63,172 nt of DNA, taken from the NCBI GenBank assembly GCA_022791155.1, contig JAAVYN010000036.1:1-63172 (forward strand), in the 5' to 3' direction. Both the position numbers and the translations under genes were made by a program. Below, piece after piece: positions 35,321 to 44,884 of the stretch. How positions within the stretch are numbered: the stretch's first letter is position 1; each line of letters begins with the position of its first letter. Under the pieces are notes generated by a model. That model ran no database searches, had not been told where the DNA came from, and was given only the letters and a program-made list of their open reading frames with translations. Source of the DNA: Bacillota bacterium. Lineage in GTDB: Bacteria > Bacillota > Clostridia > Lachnospirales > Anaerotignaceae.

Positions 35321-35673
35321 ATGTTGCTTGACAAATTGAAGCGTAATAATGAATTTGACAAATTGGAAGATAGGCGAGAAAAAGAACTGGAATATGCACA
35401 GATGGCAGAATATCAGGCTTTAGGCATTACAATGAAAGGCAACAGCCATTACTATAAAGAGCAACAGCCATTACTATAAAGAGCAACTGTTCAATGTCTT
35501 TTCTTGATATACGCGCAAACAAATTATTTTATACACTGAATACGAACCTGGGCGGAACTGTTAATATCAAAATTATCAGTGATGCAGACAACAAAATCAT
35601 AGATGTTTTATATATGTGTGAAGCGGAAGCAGTTGAATTGTCCAAAGATATGAGTGGCACAAATGATGAATAA
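35321..35673 (+). pseudogene. Decayed C-terminal coding fragment
   Basis: Codons from ATG 35321 read about 40 residues of normal-looking protein (...LEYAQMAEYQALGITM...). A 22-bp tandem duplication (35440-35461 and 35462-35483) then shifts the frame to a stop. Removing one copy and skipping one T near 35499 restores a continuous product (...HYYKEQLFNVF, then LDIRANKLFYTLN, ending SKDMSGTNDE at 35671). The layout recalls the C-terminal end of membrane metallopeptidase/BlaR1-like proteins, a weak guess. No intact upstream part was found. Confidence 0.5.
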
Positions 35674-35752
35674 ACATAGAAAAATTTATAGCCGCCCAAC
35701 ATCACTCTATTCGTCTAATATAGTATAAGCAAAGTGAAATACGCAATACTAT

Positions 35753-35797
35753 AACGGTGGTTTTGAAACAACAAATTTCAAACCGCCGTTTTATTTT
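35753..35797 (+). terminator. Terminator after the decayed fragment
   Basis: AACGGTGGTTTTGAAA pairs with TTTCAAACCGCCGTT (one bulge), followed by TTATTTTTG. It suggests the fragment belonged to a real plus-strand gene. Confidence 0.75.
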
Positions 35798-36302
35798 TGA
35801 AAAATGGAAAAACAAATGGCATGTCAAAAGTTGCTCCTTTTCAATGTCATACAATATCCATACTGCATTGTTATGCCCTCTTTCCATATATTTTCCTTCT
35901 GATTTCCTGTTTTGAAGTCATGTACAAGCTTCAATATATCAATTATTTCAACTATATCATTTATCAGCTCTTTAATTTCCTCTATAGTAGTCGCTTCTCT
36001 CATTAAAAATTGACAAAAAAAGCGCCCCAAAGGCGCAATTCGACAAATCTATTTATAATTCGCATATAGCGAAATACCTTTGATTATTAGTCTTTTTATG
36101 TTTTTCACTTTTACATTCTTTTGCACAGTAAGCCCTTTCTTCGACAGTTAATTTTTAATAATTAGCAAATGATAACATATGAAATTGGAGTTTGCAATGT
36201 TCACATTGCTTCTAAAATAGATTATAAAATATTGCTTTTTTAACGTTAAATTCATTAAAATAACTGCCAATCCAGCATTCATTGACAGCCATTATTTTAA
36301 TT
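35798..36302. other. Low-complexity region without supported genes
   Basis: Small minus-strand frames (35702-35887 and 35824-36030) read the same segment in two frames and lack clear ribosome binding sites; they may be relics. A minus-strand terminator lies at 36013-36036. Otherwise AT-rich. Confidence 0.4.
36013..36036 (-). terminator. Minus-strand terminator
   Basis: GCGCC (36022-36026) pairs with GGCGC (36032-36036), with seven or more T following on the minus strand. It probably ended the now broken gene at 36303-36707. Confidence 0.7.
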
Positions 36303-36707
36303 TTATTCTTTGCATTTTGTTTGCAATTCTTTTACTTCATCAAATGAAAGCCCTGATATTGCAGAGATGTCTTCTATGGTATATTTTTTGGTTTCCAGCA
36401 TGCGGAACACCATTGTTTGAACTCCTTCTTTTATTCCTTCTTTTATTCCTTCTTTTATTCCCTCAAGCCTTCCTTCTTCGCGTTCTTGAATGCGCATGTC
36501 TTCAATCACTTTGCACATAATTGCCACTCCCTCCTTGCTTTCTTTCAAGAACTATTCTCAACACAAGCTGAATCATTCGGTGTTCCCTTCAAAGCATTTT
36601 GTGAAAAAATCGTCATCCATAAGCCGGAATCCGCTGATCCTCTTCAAGTCCTCTTGATTCTTGCGCTCCATTTCTTCTGCTGTCAAGCTACCACTCACTT
36701 TCTCCAA
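36303..36707 (-). pseudogene. Rpn/PD-(D/E)XK transposase-like nuclease, internally deleted
   Basis: The minus strand reads the typical N-terminus of this family (LTAEEMERKNQEDLKRISGF, RLMDDDFFTKCFEGN). After TGA it continues in the next frame (IQLVLRIVLERK) and then jumps to the family's C-terminus (MCKVIEDMRIQEREEG, a KEGI repeat, and ISGLSFDEVKELQ). The roughly 150-200-residue nuclease core is absent, so an internal deletion and a 1-nt frameshift are inferred. These proteins promote recombination and often occur in several copies. Confidence 0.75.
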
Positions 36708-36799
36708 ATATAAATTCTGTTTTTATTATATTATCATAAATCACTGGCGCAACAGCGTCAACTTTCAGCACATATCAAAATATTTATTTTTTTGATAAA

Positions 36800-36842
36800 A
36801 CAACAAAGGAACGCTCCGAAATTTGAACGCTCCCTTGTTTTG
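36800..36842 (-). terminator. Terminator of the greA-lysS operon
   Basis: Arms 36804-36816 and 36825-36837 form a 13-bp helix with G-U pairs as minus-strand RNA, followed by TTGTTTTAT. About 150 nt after the lysS stop. Confidence 0.65.
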
Positions 36843-36984
36843 AATGTCTGTGAGTTCAAAAACAATTTATTATGAAAAAGCTCTCACAATTCTTTATAAA
36901 TATTTGTATGTTTGACATAAAACATTGTAAACCAAAAAATAACTTGCGCAAAAGACCTCATTATGTTGCATAAATATAGCCCTT

Positions 36985-38496
36985 TTATTTCTCCAATGGC
37001 TTCATCGTTGGGAAAAGTATAACATCTCTTATGGAAACGGATTCTGTGAGCAACATAACAAGCCTGTCTATTCCCACGCCAAGGCCACCTGTTGGCGGCA
37101 TTCCATATTCCAGTGCACAAATGAAGTCATCATCGATCATGTTTGCTTCATCATCTCCAGCCGCTCTCATGGCCTCCTGATGCTCAAATCTCTTTTTTTG
37201 GTCTATTGGATCATTAAGTTCGCTATATGCATTGCCATATTCCCTTCCAACTATAAACAGCTCAAATCGCTCTGTATATTCTGGCTTGTCGGGCTTTCTC
37301 TTTGTTAAAGGCGAAATCTCAACAGGATAATCCATTATAAACGTTGGCTGAATCAAATTTTGCTCTGCAAATTCTTCAAAAAACAGATTAAGTATGTCGC
37401 CTTTGACATGACGTTCCTCAAATTCAACGCCTTTTTCTTTGGCAACAGCTTTTGCTTCCTCGTCAGAATTTATATTGTCAAAATCAATTTGAGAATATTT
37501 TTTGACTGCTTCAACCATTGTCATTCGTGCAAAAGGTTTCTCAAGATCAATTTCATGACCCCCATAATTCACAGTCATTTTTCCATTAACTTTGTTAGCA
37601 ACAGTTCTAAACATTTCCTCTGTAATGTCCATCATACCATTATAGTCTGTATATGCCTGATAAAGCTCCATAAGTGTAAATTCAGGATTGTGCCTGATTG
37701 AAACTCCTTCGTTTCTAAAAACGCGGCCTATTTCATAAACTCTTTCAAAGCCGCCCACAATGAGCCTTTTGAGCGGAAGCTCCAATGCTATGCGGCAATA
37801 CATGTCAATGTCAAGTGCATTATGGTGTGTGATGAACGGCCTTGCGGCGGCTCCTCCTGGTATGGTTTGAAGAACAGGAGTTTCAACTTCAAGAAAGCCT
37901 TTCGAATCAAGAAAATTTCTTATTTCTCTGATGATGGCCGATCTTTTGAAAAACACTTCCTTAACTTCTGGATTCACTATAAGATCCATATATCTTTGGC
38001 GGTATCTCAACTCCTGATCTTTCAAACCATGAAATTTTTCAGGAAGTATTTGAAGGCTTTTGCTTAACAGCGCAACTGATGAAGCATGAACTGAAATTTC
38101 ACCTGTTTTTGTTTTGAAAACAGTTCCTTTGATGCCTATTATGTCGCCAATGTCATACTTTTTGAAATCGGCATAGCTTTCTTCTCCAATATCATTTCTG
38201 CTCACATAGAGCTGCATTTTTCCATTTCTATCCTGAATGTTGGCAAAGCTGGCCTTTCCCATAACCCTTTTGGCCATAAGCCTTCCAGCCATCGAAACTT
38301 CCTTGCCTTCAAATTCTTCATAGTTTTGTGTTATATCATCAGAGTGTGTGTCGGCTGCATATTTCACAATTTTGAAAGGATCTTTTCCCTCACTTTGAAA
38401 CTTTTCTAATTTTTCCCGACGCACTTTGAGAAGTTCGCTCAGTTCCTCTTGGCTCATGACAGATTCGCCATTTACGTCTTTTGTATTGTCAGCCAC
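36985..38496 (-). CDS. lysS: Lysyl-tRNA synthetase (class II)
   Basis: Charges tRNA-Lys. The 503 residues comprise an N-terminal OB-fold anticodon domain (about 60-165) and a class II catalytic core with [10 protein letters not shown] (motif 1), [18 protein letters not shown] (motif 2) and [17 protein letters not shown] (motif 3). Start is GTG with AAGGAGG. It follows greA by 12 nt; a greA-lysS pair is common in Clostridia. Confidence 0.98.
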   Translation of the reverse strand: MADNTKDVNGESVMSQEELSELLKVRREKLEKFQSEGKDPFKIVKYAADTHSDDITQNYEEFEGKEVSMAGRLMAKRVMGKASFANIQDRNGKMQLYVSRNDIGEESYADFKKYDIGDIIGIKGTVFKTKTGEISVHASSVALLSKSLQILPEKFHGLKDQELRYRQRYMDLIVNPEVKEVFFKRSAIIREIRNFLDSKGFLEVETPVLQTIPGGAAARPFITHHNALDIDMYCRIALELPLKRLIVGGFERVYEIGRVFRNEGVSIRHNPEFTLMELYQAYTDYNGMMDITEEMFRTVANKVNGKMTVNYGGHEIDLEKPFARMTMVEAVKKYSQIDFDNINSDEEAKAVAKEKGVEFEERHVKGDILNLFFEEFAEQNLIQPTFIMDYPVEISPLTKRKPDKPEYTERFELFIVGREYGNAYSELNDPIDQKKRFEHQEAMRAAGDDEANMIDDDFICALEYGMPPTGGLGVGIDRLVMLLTESVSIRDVILFPTMKPLEK

Positions 38497-38508
38497 AAAT
38501 ATTCCTCC

Positions 38509-38994
38509 TTATTTATTGCCGTTGTTGATCTCAAGCACCTTAAATTCAACATCGCCCTCCGGCGCTGGTATAACCACGGTTTCGCCCACTTTATGTCCCA
38601 AAAGGCCAATTCCCACTGGAGACTCGTTTGAAATTCTTCCTTCCATAGGATCAGCCTCAGCGCTTCCAACAATTGTATACTCAACTTCTTCATCAAATTC
38701 AATATCAAACAACTTCACAGTGCACCCAACACTGATAACATCTTTTCTAACCTCGTCATCGTCAATAACTTCTGCATTGCGGAGCATTTTTTCAAGCATA
38801 ACAATTTTTGCTTCAATTTCAGCTTGTTCTTCTTTTGCAGAGTCATATTCAGCATTTTCAGACAAGTCTCCCTGTCCTCTTGCCTCTTTGATTTTTTCAG
38901 CAACCTCTTTGCGTCTGATGGTTTTAAGCTCTTCAAGTTCTTCTTCTCTTTTTTTCAGGCCCTCATATGTCAAAACAACTTTCTTTTCTGACAA
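38509..38994 (-). CDS. greA: Transcription elongation factor GreA
   Basis: Rescues backtracked RNA polymerase by stimulating transcript cleavage. The N-terminal coiled coil carries the acidic tip [20 protein letters not shown], with the C-terminal FKBP-like domain ending in EFKVLEI. AAGGAG with 9-nt spacing selects TTG at 38992-38994 (161 residues); the longer frame begins upstream of the site. First gene of the greA-lysS operon. Confidence 0.96.
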   Translation of the reverse strand: MSEKKVVLTYEGLKKREEELEELKTIRRKEVAEKIKEARGQGDLSENAEYDSAKEEQAEIEAKIVMLEKMLRNAEVIDDDEVRKDVISVGCTVKLFDIEFDEEVEYTIVGSAEADPMEGRISNESPVGIGLLGHKVGETVVIPAPEGDVEFKVLEINNGNK

Positions 38995-39030
38995 TGTATT
39001 CCACTCCTTTTTTGTCAATTACAACACAAT

Positions 39031-39095
39031 AAACACTCTTGACAAGAGTGTTTTAATGTTCATAAAATTATACTCTGTGCCGCGTAAAATGTCAA
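39031..39095 (-). promoter_or_regulatory. greA promoter and leader hairpin
   Basis: TTGACA (39090-39095) and TATAAT (39067-39072), spacer 17 nt, on the minus strand. Ten to twenty nt into the leader, AAACACTCTT and AAGAGTGTTT (39031-39053) form a 10-bp hairpin with a 3-nt loop. No strong T run follows. Confidence 0.8.
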
Positions 39096-39162
39096 CGTTA
39101 AATATAGACGATTATAATTGTTAAAAAGTGATAAATCTATTTATATTTTGAAAAAAGCCTGA

Positions 39163-40077
39163 TTAATCTGAAATATTGTTAATACTGTCAAATTTTACAT
39201 AATCATTCATCAAAATCATGGCTATATTTTCAATATCATTCATCTTTCCACCTCTTTCAAATATTCTTTGAAATGCTCTTAACTTAATCAAAAAGTAAGC
39301 TTCTGCACCATAAGAATCTGTCATTTCATTCCCTATTTTGAAACGACAATCGTTAAACGCAAACATATCTTTTCTTTCTTCAGCAAGTCTGTTAAATTTT
39401 CCAGACATTCCCGAAACATCAATAAATATGGCCCCTTTTTTTAATATAAAATCAAAATTTTCCATATCACCACGGCAGTTTATTATAATATCGCCGCCCG
39501 CCATTGCACAGCTCTCCGCATTTTCAAAACATTCGGCCAAAAGCCCGCTATATTCATACACCATGTCAACAACTGCTTCCAGTCTCTTTTTTTGATATGT
39601 ATGTATCCAAAGGTTGTTAACTTCTTCTTTTATAGAGTTTATAACAGCATATGTTTGCAAATTTTCGCCATCAATGACAACTATTTCAGCTGAAGATAGG
39701 TCAATTCCTTTAAGTCTTGCCGCCTCATTTATTATATATTTCATAAAAAAAGCCATTGCGACACTTCCGGTCACTTCTTTGAAGCCATTGACCATTGGAA
39801 TTTTGTCCCTGTTTATAACAATCTCCGTTTTCTTTTCCAGAAAAACTGCTGCTGCTTTTTTGATAAGGCGAAGTTTCAGATCAGCATCTTCTTCATGTTT
39901 ATACACAGGCAATATAACTTCAATTCCTTCGGCTCCAAACGCCTGAACATTTTTTATTTTCAAAGGTGCAAACAGCATTAAATATTTTAAGTATAACACT
40001 CTTGGCAGTTTTCCTATAAACGTTTTATATACTGTTTCATCAAAATTTTTTGCATATCTTATTTCCGCAAAGTCCAT
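39163..40077 (-). CDS. Conserved-looking protein of unknown function, Rossmann-like
   Basis: I do not recognise this 304-residue protein. It has no signal peptide. The middle (about 145-250) alternates strands and helices in a way that suggests a Rossmann-like fold: SSAEIVVIDGENLQTYAVINSI, WIHTYQKKRLEAVVD, AMAGGDIIINC, GAIFIDVSGM. That layout resembles dehydrogenase or reductase cofactor domains, but no GxGxxG is visible. GGAGAG selects ATG at 40075-40077; the longer frame has no site. Lies between greA and the TolC-like gene. Confidence 0.6.
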   Translation of the reverse strand: MDFAEIRYAKNFDETVYKTFIGKLPRVLYLKYLMLFAPLKIKNVQAFGAEGIEVILPVYKHEEDADLKLRLIKKAAAVFLEKKTEIVINRDKIPMVNGFKEVTGSVAMAFFMKYIINEAARLKGIDLSSAEIVVIDGENLQTYAVINSIKEEVNNLWIHTYQKKRLEAVVDMVYEYSGLLAECFENAESCAMAGGDIIINCRGDMENFDFILKKGAIFIDVSGMSGKFNRLAEERKDMFAFNDCRFKIGNEMTDSYGAEAYFLIKLRAFQRIFERGGKMNDIENIAMILMNDYVKFDSINNISD

Positions 40078-40182
40078 ATCGTCTCTCCATAAAATTGTTG
40101 TAACAATTCTATGTTTTTTGATCGGTTTATATGCCTTTGTCAGAATAACATAAAATTCAAATCGCAAAACACAACAAAAATA

Positions 40183-40216
40183 ACAGCGGCAAACCCTATG
40201 CGGCTCGCCGCTGTTC
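40183..40216 (-). terminator. Terminator of the TolC-like gene
   Basis: AACAGCGGC (40192-40200) pairs with GCCGCTGTT (40207-40215), followed on the minus strand by ATTTTTG. Confidence 0.85.
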
Positions 40217-40257
40217 ATTTGTATATTTTGCAATGAATCAAAGCAATGGAAATTTCA

Positions 40258-41409
40258 TCAGCCCACACTTGACGCTGGGTTCTCAAATGAGAAAACAAGC
40301 TTAGCGTGTTGTATCTTCATTGAAAATATGCTGTCCTGCAATTTGACCACATTTTCTTTTGCCTTGTCTACATCAAATTTAATTCCATTCCCTGTTTCAT
40401 AATTGAGTTCTGCAATTCTGAGGGCATCTTCAGCTGTTTTAAGGCTTGTTTCAGTTGCAGAAATTGTTTCTTCAAGCTGACGTATGCTTGTATAAACCTG
40501 TCTTCCTGCCGTTATAAGATTTTCTCTCATGTCTTTGAGCTCGGCATTTGCTTTCTCAATGTCATAGTTTGCTGTGTCGCTTGCATATGGTGTGGTGTCA
40601 TTCCCAATTGTGAAGTTTTTGTTTTTCACCAAAGTGTCCGCTTGAAGCTGAACTGCTTTGACATTTGGGTTTTCGTCATTTTTTCTAAGCAAATATACCT
40701 CAAGATCTAAATCAAGTTCAAAAATCTCATATTCAGGAGCATATTCAACCTTAAAATTGCTGTTTCTTATTCCCATAACTGTTGCCAAGGCCGCATAGGC
40801 ATTTTCAACATCTTTTTTGTTGCTTTCCAACTCAGTCTTGATTGTTTCAAGCTGTGACTGTGCTGATGTAACTTCCATTTCAGTGGCCATTCCCAAGCTT
40901 TTTTTCGTTTTGACAAGTTTCAAATTTTCTTCTGCATTGGCAAGCGATATTTTTGATGTCTCAATCGCTCTTTCGCCGCTGACAATTGTTCCAAGGCTGT
41001 TTATTATTCCTCCCTGAAGGCGCAGAAGTGTTGCTTCTTCAGTATATCGCTGACTTTGGCGGCTCACATTGAGGCTCATCATGCGCATTATGTTGCTATA
41101 TTCGGGAGTTGCCGTGTAATTATAGTCATATCCTTCAGGCGCCAAAGCCAAGCCCGTGGACTGGGCAATGTCTCTGCTCTGGGCGCTCAAAAGATCCGCA
41201 TTTTTCTCAAGAAGTTTCAGTGTGGTTGAATTTTTCTTTGCAAGCTCATAAATTTCGTCAAAAGTATAAACTTTGATGTCTTCTTCTGTTGCAGCTTCTG
41301 TCACAGTTGCTTTTGAGCCTGTGGCTGCTGCCGCAAATGCTGTGATCCCTGCCATGTTTGACACAATAGCTGCTGCCACTGCAAATGCCGCCAGTCTTTT
41401 ATATTTCAT
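40258..41409 (-). CDS. Exported TolC-like coiled-coil protein
   Basis: About 383 residues with a signal peptide (MKYKRLAAFAVAAAIVSNM, cleavage near AFAAAATG). It is otherwise almost all helical, with the twofold repeat typical of the outer membrane efflux protein (TolC/OEP) family: a first half to about 215 ending AALATVMGI, and a second half with ETGNGIKFDVDKAKENVVKLQ. In a presumed single-membrane cell it cannot be a normal outer membrane channel. ATG with AAGGG. 34 nt after the stalk-protein gene, same strand. Confidence 0.8.
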   Translation of the reverse strand: MKYKRLAAFAVAAAIVSNMAGITAFAAAATGSKATVTEAATEEDIKVYTFDEIYELAKKNSTTLKLLEKNADLLSAQSRDIAQSTGLALAPEGYDYNYTATPEYSNIMRMMSLNVSRQSQRYTEEATLLRLQGGIINSLGTIVSGERAIETSKISLANAEENLKLVKTKKSLGMATEMEVTSAQSQLETIKTELESNKKDVENAYAALATVMGIRNSNFKVEYAPEYEIFELDLDLEVYLLRKNDENPNVKAVQLQADTLVKNKNFTIGNDTTPYASDTANYDIEKANAELKDMRENLITAGRQVYTSIRQLEETISATETSLKTAEDALRIAELNYETGNGIKFDVDKAKENVVKLQDSIFSMKIQHAKLVFSFENPASSVG

Positions 41410-41443
41410 TATGAAAATCCCTTCTTTCATATGTTATAAATAA

Positions 41444-42181
41444 TCATCTTGAAAAATCAAATGTATGAACCTCGTCTATGCCTTCTTCATTGTTGAGGAC
41501 AGTGACTTCAAGCGTTCCGTTTTTCCAGTCTTCATCTATAAGCTCAAACAAAAGGAAGCCCTCCATTTCATCGTCATACTGAAGATCTTTCAAAGACCAT
41601 TTGTCATCCCAAAGCCGTTTAACCGAATATGGCGCAACTGTTTCTCCATCAATGGTGAGCTTGCATTGCGAGGGTATGAGCTGACAGCCTGAATTGTTTT
41701 GATTTTCCAATGACAATATAACTTTTGTATATTTGAGGCCATCATCTCTTGAAACTGCAATCAGCTCAAGTATGTGGTCGTTTTTGCGGCTCCTTATAGG
41801 AAGTTCGCTATAAGACTTTTTCTTTTCAACTTTGTCATAGTTCTCATCATCTTTGTCAACATAAACTATTTTTTCAACTTCAACTTCCTTAACATATGTT
41901 TTTTTGTCACTCTGTATGTTAATTGTTCTTGACGGAATGTCAAAATCAATTGTCGCCCCTAATGTTTCAGAAACAAAACGCAATGGGACATAGGCATAGC
42001 CATTGTGATTGAGAATTGGCTGATCATCAGGCGCTTTTTTATATTCACCATCAACTTTAACAAAAACGTCATTAAAAAATTTAACTGTAACTTCAGGGTA
42101 ATCATCGGCGAACACACTTGCTGAAACCATGCACAGTGCGCCAGCCACAAAACCAACTGCCATACTTTTCAGATTTTTCAT
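41444..42181 (-). CDS. Copper-amine-oxidase-N-terminal-like exported protein
   Basis: A 245-residue secreted protein. Signal peptide about 1-25 (ends VSASVFADD), then a copper amine oxidase N-terminal-like (stalk) domain with the recognisable ILNHNGYAYVPLRFVSETLGATIDFD, followed by a 100-residue beta-rich domain. In Clostridia this stalk domain is used in cell-surface proteins and has no oxidase activity alone. GGAGG selects ATG at 42179-42181. Probably one unit with the TolC-like gene. Confidence 0.82.
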   Translation of the reverse strand: MKNLKSMAVGFVAGALCMVSASVFADDYPEVTVKFFNDVFVKVDGEYKKAPDDQPILNHNGYAYVPLRFVSETLGATIDFDIPSRTINIQSDKKTYVKEVEVEKIVYVDKDDENYDKVEKKKSYSELPIRSRKNDHILELIAVSRDDGLKYTKVILSLENQNNSGCQLIPSQCKLTIDGETVAPYSVKRLWDDKWSLKDLQYDDEMEGFLLFELIDEDWKNGTLEVTVLNNEEGIDEVHTFDFSR

Positions 42182-42642
42182 AGGCTTATCCTCCAAAAAT
42201 AGATTATAATAGAAACCCTTTGTCATGTTAGTAATTTTACAGCCTATAATCGAAAATTACAATTAATTTTTCCTTACAAAACAGTTAAATTCACATGTTC
42301 AAAATTAATTAATCACTATATTCGCAATTTGCCAAGCTTTTTTGTAACTTTTTAGCAATTTTATGCATATAAATTCCATATTTATTTACATAAAAATAGT
42401 CCAACACTTTTTGAAGCATATTTCACATCAATATGAAAACATTCGAACTCATTTTGCAAACAGGCCACAGTCAAAAACTTGTCAGCTAACAAAAAAATTA
42501 AAAACAGTTTGGTTCAACAAAGTTTGCATATGCAACGCTCTTAAAACGCAACAAAAATTTTGCACGCCTCACAAGCAGCAGAGATCCGCTAAATATGTAA
42601 ATGGTGTCATATCAAATTAATACGAAACATAAAACAAAAAGT
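42182..42642. other. Long AT-rich intergenic region
   Basis: 461 nt between the dnaI-like gene and the stalk-protein gene. I see no supported reading frame, terminator or named motif; an 85-codon plus-strand frame (42363-42620) has no ribosome binding site. Confidence 0.5.
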
Positions 42643-43647
42643 TTATGAATTTCTATATTTTTTAATCAGTCTTATATCTTCGCCAAAAAATTTAAGGGTT
42701 ATGAATTCTCCCATAATCCTTGAAATAATCCTGTCAGAATATTTCTCTCCCAAATTTTTCAAGCCCAAGTTTGTTGAAATAATCATAGGTTTTTTGGATA
42801 TGAGCCTTGTGTTTATTATATCAAACAGTTCAGAATTGGAGAAAACTGTTGAAAATTCTGTTCCCAAATCATCAACTATCAAAAGTTCAACACCCAAAAT
42901 TTCCTCCATATACTTTCCAACTTCCTGTTCATTTTCATCGCTTCTGTTAAATTTTTCGTTTTCAAGCGCCTTAAACAGCTGTGGAGCCGTTATATACATA
43001 ACCGTCACACCTCTGTCAAGAAGTTCCTTTGCAACACAACTGCACACAAAAGTTTTTCCCAACCCCGGGCTTCCATAAAGCAGCAAATTTTTGGCAGTTT
43101 TTCCAAAAGTTCTTGTGAACCCAAGGCATTCTTCCAATATCCTTTTTATGTTTTGCCGCGGCGATATGTCCTCATTCCCAGTTGCATTGTCAGAATAATA
43201 TGAAAAATCAAATGAATCAAAATTTTGGATCTTTGTTATGTCCTTCATATTTGAGCTGTTATATGCCAAATCAACAAGTTTTTGAGTGAAGCAACTGCAT
43301 CTAACGCCCCCAATGAAGCCTGTGTCACTGCATTTGTCGCATTCGTGTCTTAAACATAAATAATCTTCATCAAATCCCATGCTGTCCATAATTTCTTTTT
43401 TTTCATTTTTCAAGGCAGAAAGCTTTGTTTTGAGCTCAGTTTGAAAAAAATCGGCATTGTCAGGGTTTTCAAGCACATTTTTTGCCATGCCAACTCCAGC
43501 CATAGAAATTTCTCTGTCTATTTCTTCAACTCGTGGCAATGATGCATACACCTCACTGCGTCTTTTCCGAAGCTCATTTTCTTTTTTAGTTCTTAGTCTG
43601 TCATATTGCTTCAATATTTCTTTATAAATTTCACTTTTAGTGGCCAT
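42643..43647 (-). CDS. DnaI/DnaC-like helicase-loader ATPase
   Basis: AAA+ protein of 334 residues likely to load the replicative helicase DnaC/DnaB. A Cys cluster (CDKCSDTGFIGGVRCSC, about 119-135) lies before the AAA+ core, as in DnaI. The core has Walker A GSPGLGKTF, Walker B LLIVDDLGTE and STNLG (sensor 1). The C-terminal arginine-finger region SDRIISRIMG is present. ATG with AGGAGG, 7 nt after the DnaD-like gene, which fits a primosome pair. Confidence 0.9.
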   Translation of the reverse strand: MATKSEIYKEILKQYDRLRTKKENELRKRRSEVYASLPRVEEIDREISMAGVGMAKNVLENPDNADFFQTELKTKLSALKNEKKEIMDSMGFDEDYLCLRHECDKCSDTGFIGGVRCSCFTQKLVDLAYNSSNMKDITKIQNFDSFDFSYYSDNATGNEDISPRQNIKRILEECLGFTRTFGKTAKNLLLYGSPGLGKTFVCSCVAKELLDRGVTVMYITAPQLFKALENEKFNRSDENEQEVGKYMEEILGVELLIVDDLGTEFSTVFSNSELFDIINTRLISKKPMIISTNLGLKNLGEKYSDRIISRIMGEFITLKFFGEDIRLIKKYRNS

Positions 43648-43653
43648 GACTGC

Positions 43654-44646
43654 TTACTGACCTCCTTTTTGTCGTTCCATTTTTTCAAAATAATCATAAT
43701 CATAAACCCTTTGTTCATAATCTGAAAACTTGTTTCTAACTTTTTGTGTTTTGGAATCTTCACTTTTTTTATCAGGTTTCGGCAACGCTTCTTCCTTTCT
43801 GGCTTCAGCAAATTTTGTGTCGTCAGCCAATATGTCATCTTTTGTCATGATTCCCTTTTCACGCCAGCCTTTTAATATTGTGTCAGCATAGTTGAACACT
43901 GGCTGGCCAATTTTTGATATTGTCTTTTCACATGCAACAACAACAATGTCAACTGGAAACTTATATTCTTTAAGCCATTTTTCCATAAATTTTTCTTCAT
44001 TTTTGTTTGGATCCCTATAGCTTTGTCCAAATGCACGCATGATTTTTCTGAAATCAGTGTTATAAAGCCGTATATGTTCGTCAGCTTTTTCGGCTGTGTC
44101 AATTCCTCTGTCTGCCCAGTCTATTGCAACTGTCTCGATATATCTCATGTTTCTTTTGTTGTTGCTTATGCAATGATATAACAAACGATCTATAACTTCC
44201 AAACTCAAACCAATCCAATTATATATAGAAAAAATGCATGACAAATCATTGTGGCTCAAGAGCCGGCCCAAATATCTTTGAGCCATGTCAAAAAGACAGC
44301 GAACATCGCTATTTTTTTCAGCATATATCGCAAGTTCCATTGGTGAATATTGAGGCTTCTCACTGATGTGCACATTTTTGGGCGCATTATCATTCACATT
44401 AAAAAACAAAGTTCCGTTTTTTTCGCTTATAACCTCCTGCCTTTTCCAATATAAAACAGCATCGTTTATACATGACATATCCATTTTCAAATATTCTTCA
44501 ATCTCGCTGATTTCAACTCCCTTGCCTCTGTCAAGAGCTTTTGCGCACAAAAAAAACCTCAGGAACTCGGCTGGGGTATATATCAAATATTTTTTGAGAA
44601 ACGAACTGTCAATTTTTATTGTATTTAGTCTTTTATCCTCACACAT
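43654..44646 (-). CDS. DnaD/DnaB-like replication initiation protein
   Basis: About 330 residues. An N-terminal winged-helix part (LIYTPAEFLRFFLCAKALDRGKG) is followed by one or two DnaD-type domains (MAQRYLGRLLSHNDLSCIFSIYNWIGLSLEVIDRLLYHC, and GQPVFNYADTILKGWREKGI, the YxxxI signature). A charged C-terminal tail follows. It would act with the adjacent DnaI-like loader at origin or restart complexes. GGAG with 8-nt spacing selects ATG at 44646; the longer frame has no site. Confidence 0.85.
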   Translation of the reverse strand: MCEDKRLNTIKIDSSFLKKYLIYTPAEFLRFFLCAKALDRGKGVEISEIEEYLKMDMSCINDAVLYWKRQEVISEKNGTLFFNVNDNAPKNVHISEKPQYSPMELAIYAEKNSDVRCLFDMAQRYLGRLLSHNDLSCIFSIYNWIGLSLEVIDRLLYHCISNNKRNMRYIETVAIDWADRGIDTAEKADEHIRLYNTDFRKIMRAFGQSYRDPNKNEEKFMEKWLKEYKFPVDIVVVACEKTISKIGQPVFNYADTILKGWREKGIMTKDDILADDTKFAEARKEEALPKPDKKSEDSKTQKVRNKFSDYEQRVYDYDYFEKMERQKGGQ

Positions 44647-44884
44647 AAATAATTCTCCAAACACACCGCACAAAATCATATCATTTAATTTATTCTTATT
44701 ATACCACAAAACTAATATATATTAAAAGCTTTGAATTTATATAAAAAATTCATATGTTTTGTTTTCTGTTATATCTGAGTTAGCTTTTGGCACATACAAT
44801 TATGAAAAACCGACATCTCCAAAAGAAACTTATTTCCTTGAAAATGCCGGTTCAATCCAAACAAAACAGCTTAAAACAGTTTGT

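Noticed and set aside
35440-35483. Possible CRISPR or direct-repeat array
   Set aside because: Only two adjacent copies with no spacers; a simple tandem duplication.
35824-36030. 68-codon minus-strand frame with an Ile/Glu-rich helix
   Set aside because: Overlaps another frame reading the same segment and lacks a ribosome binding site; at best a relic.
36417-36713. 98-codon plus-strand frame with FFYSFFYS-type repeats
   Set aside because: Antisense of the KEGI repeat in the broken Rpn-type gene.
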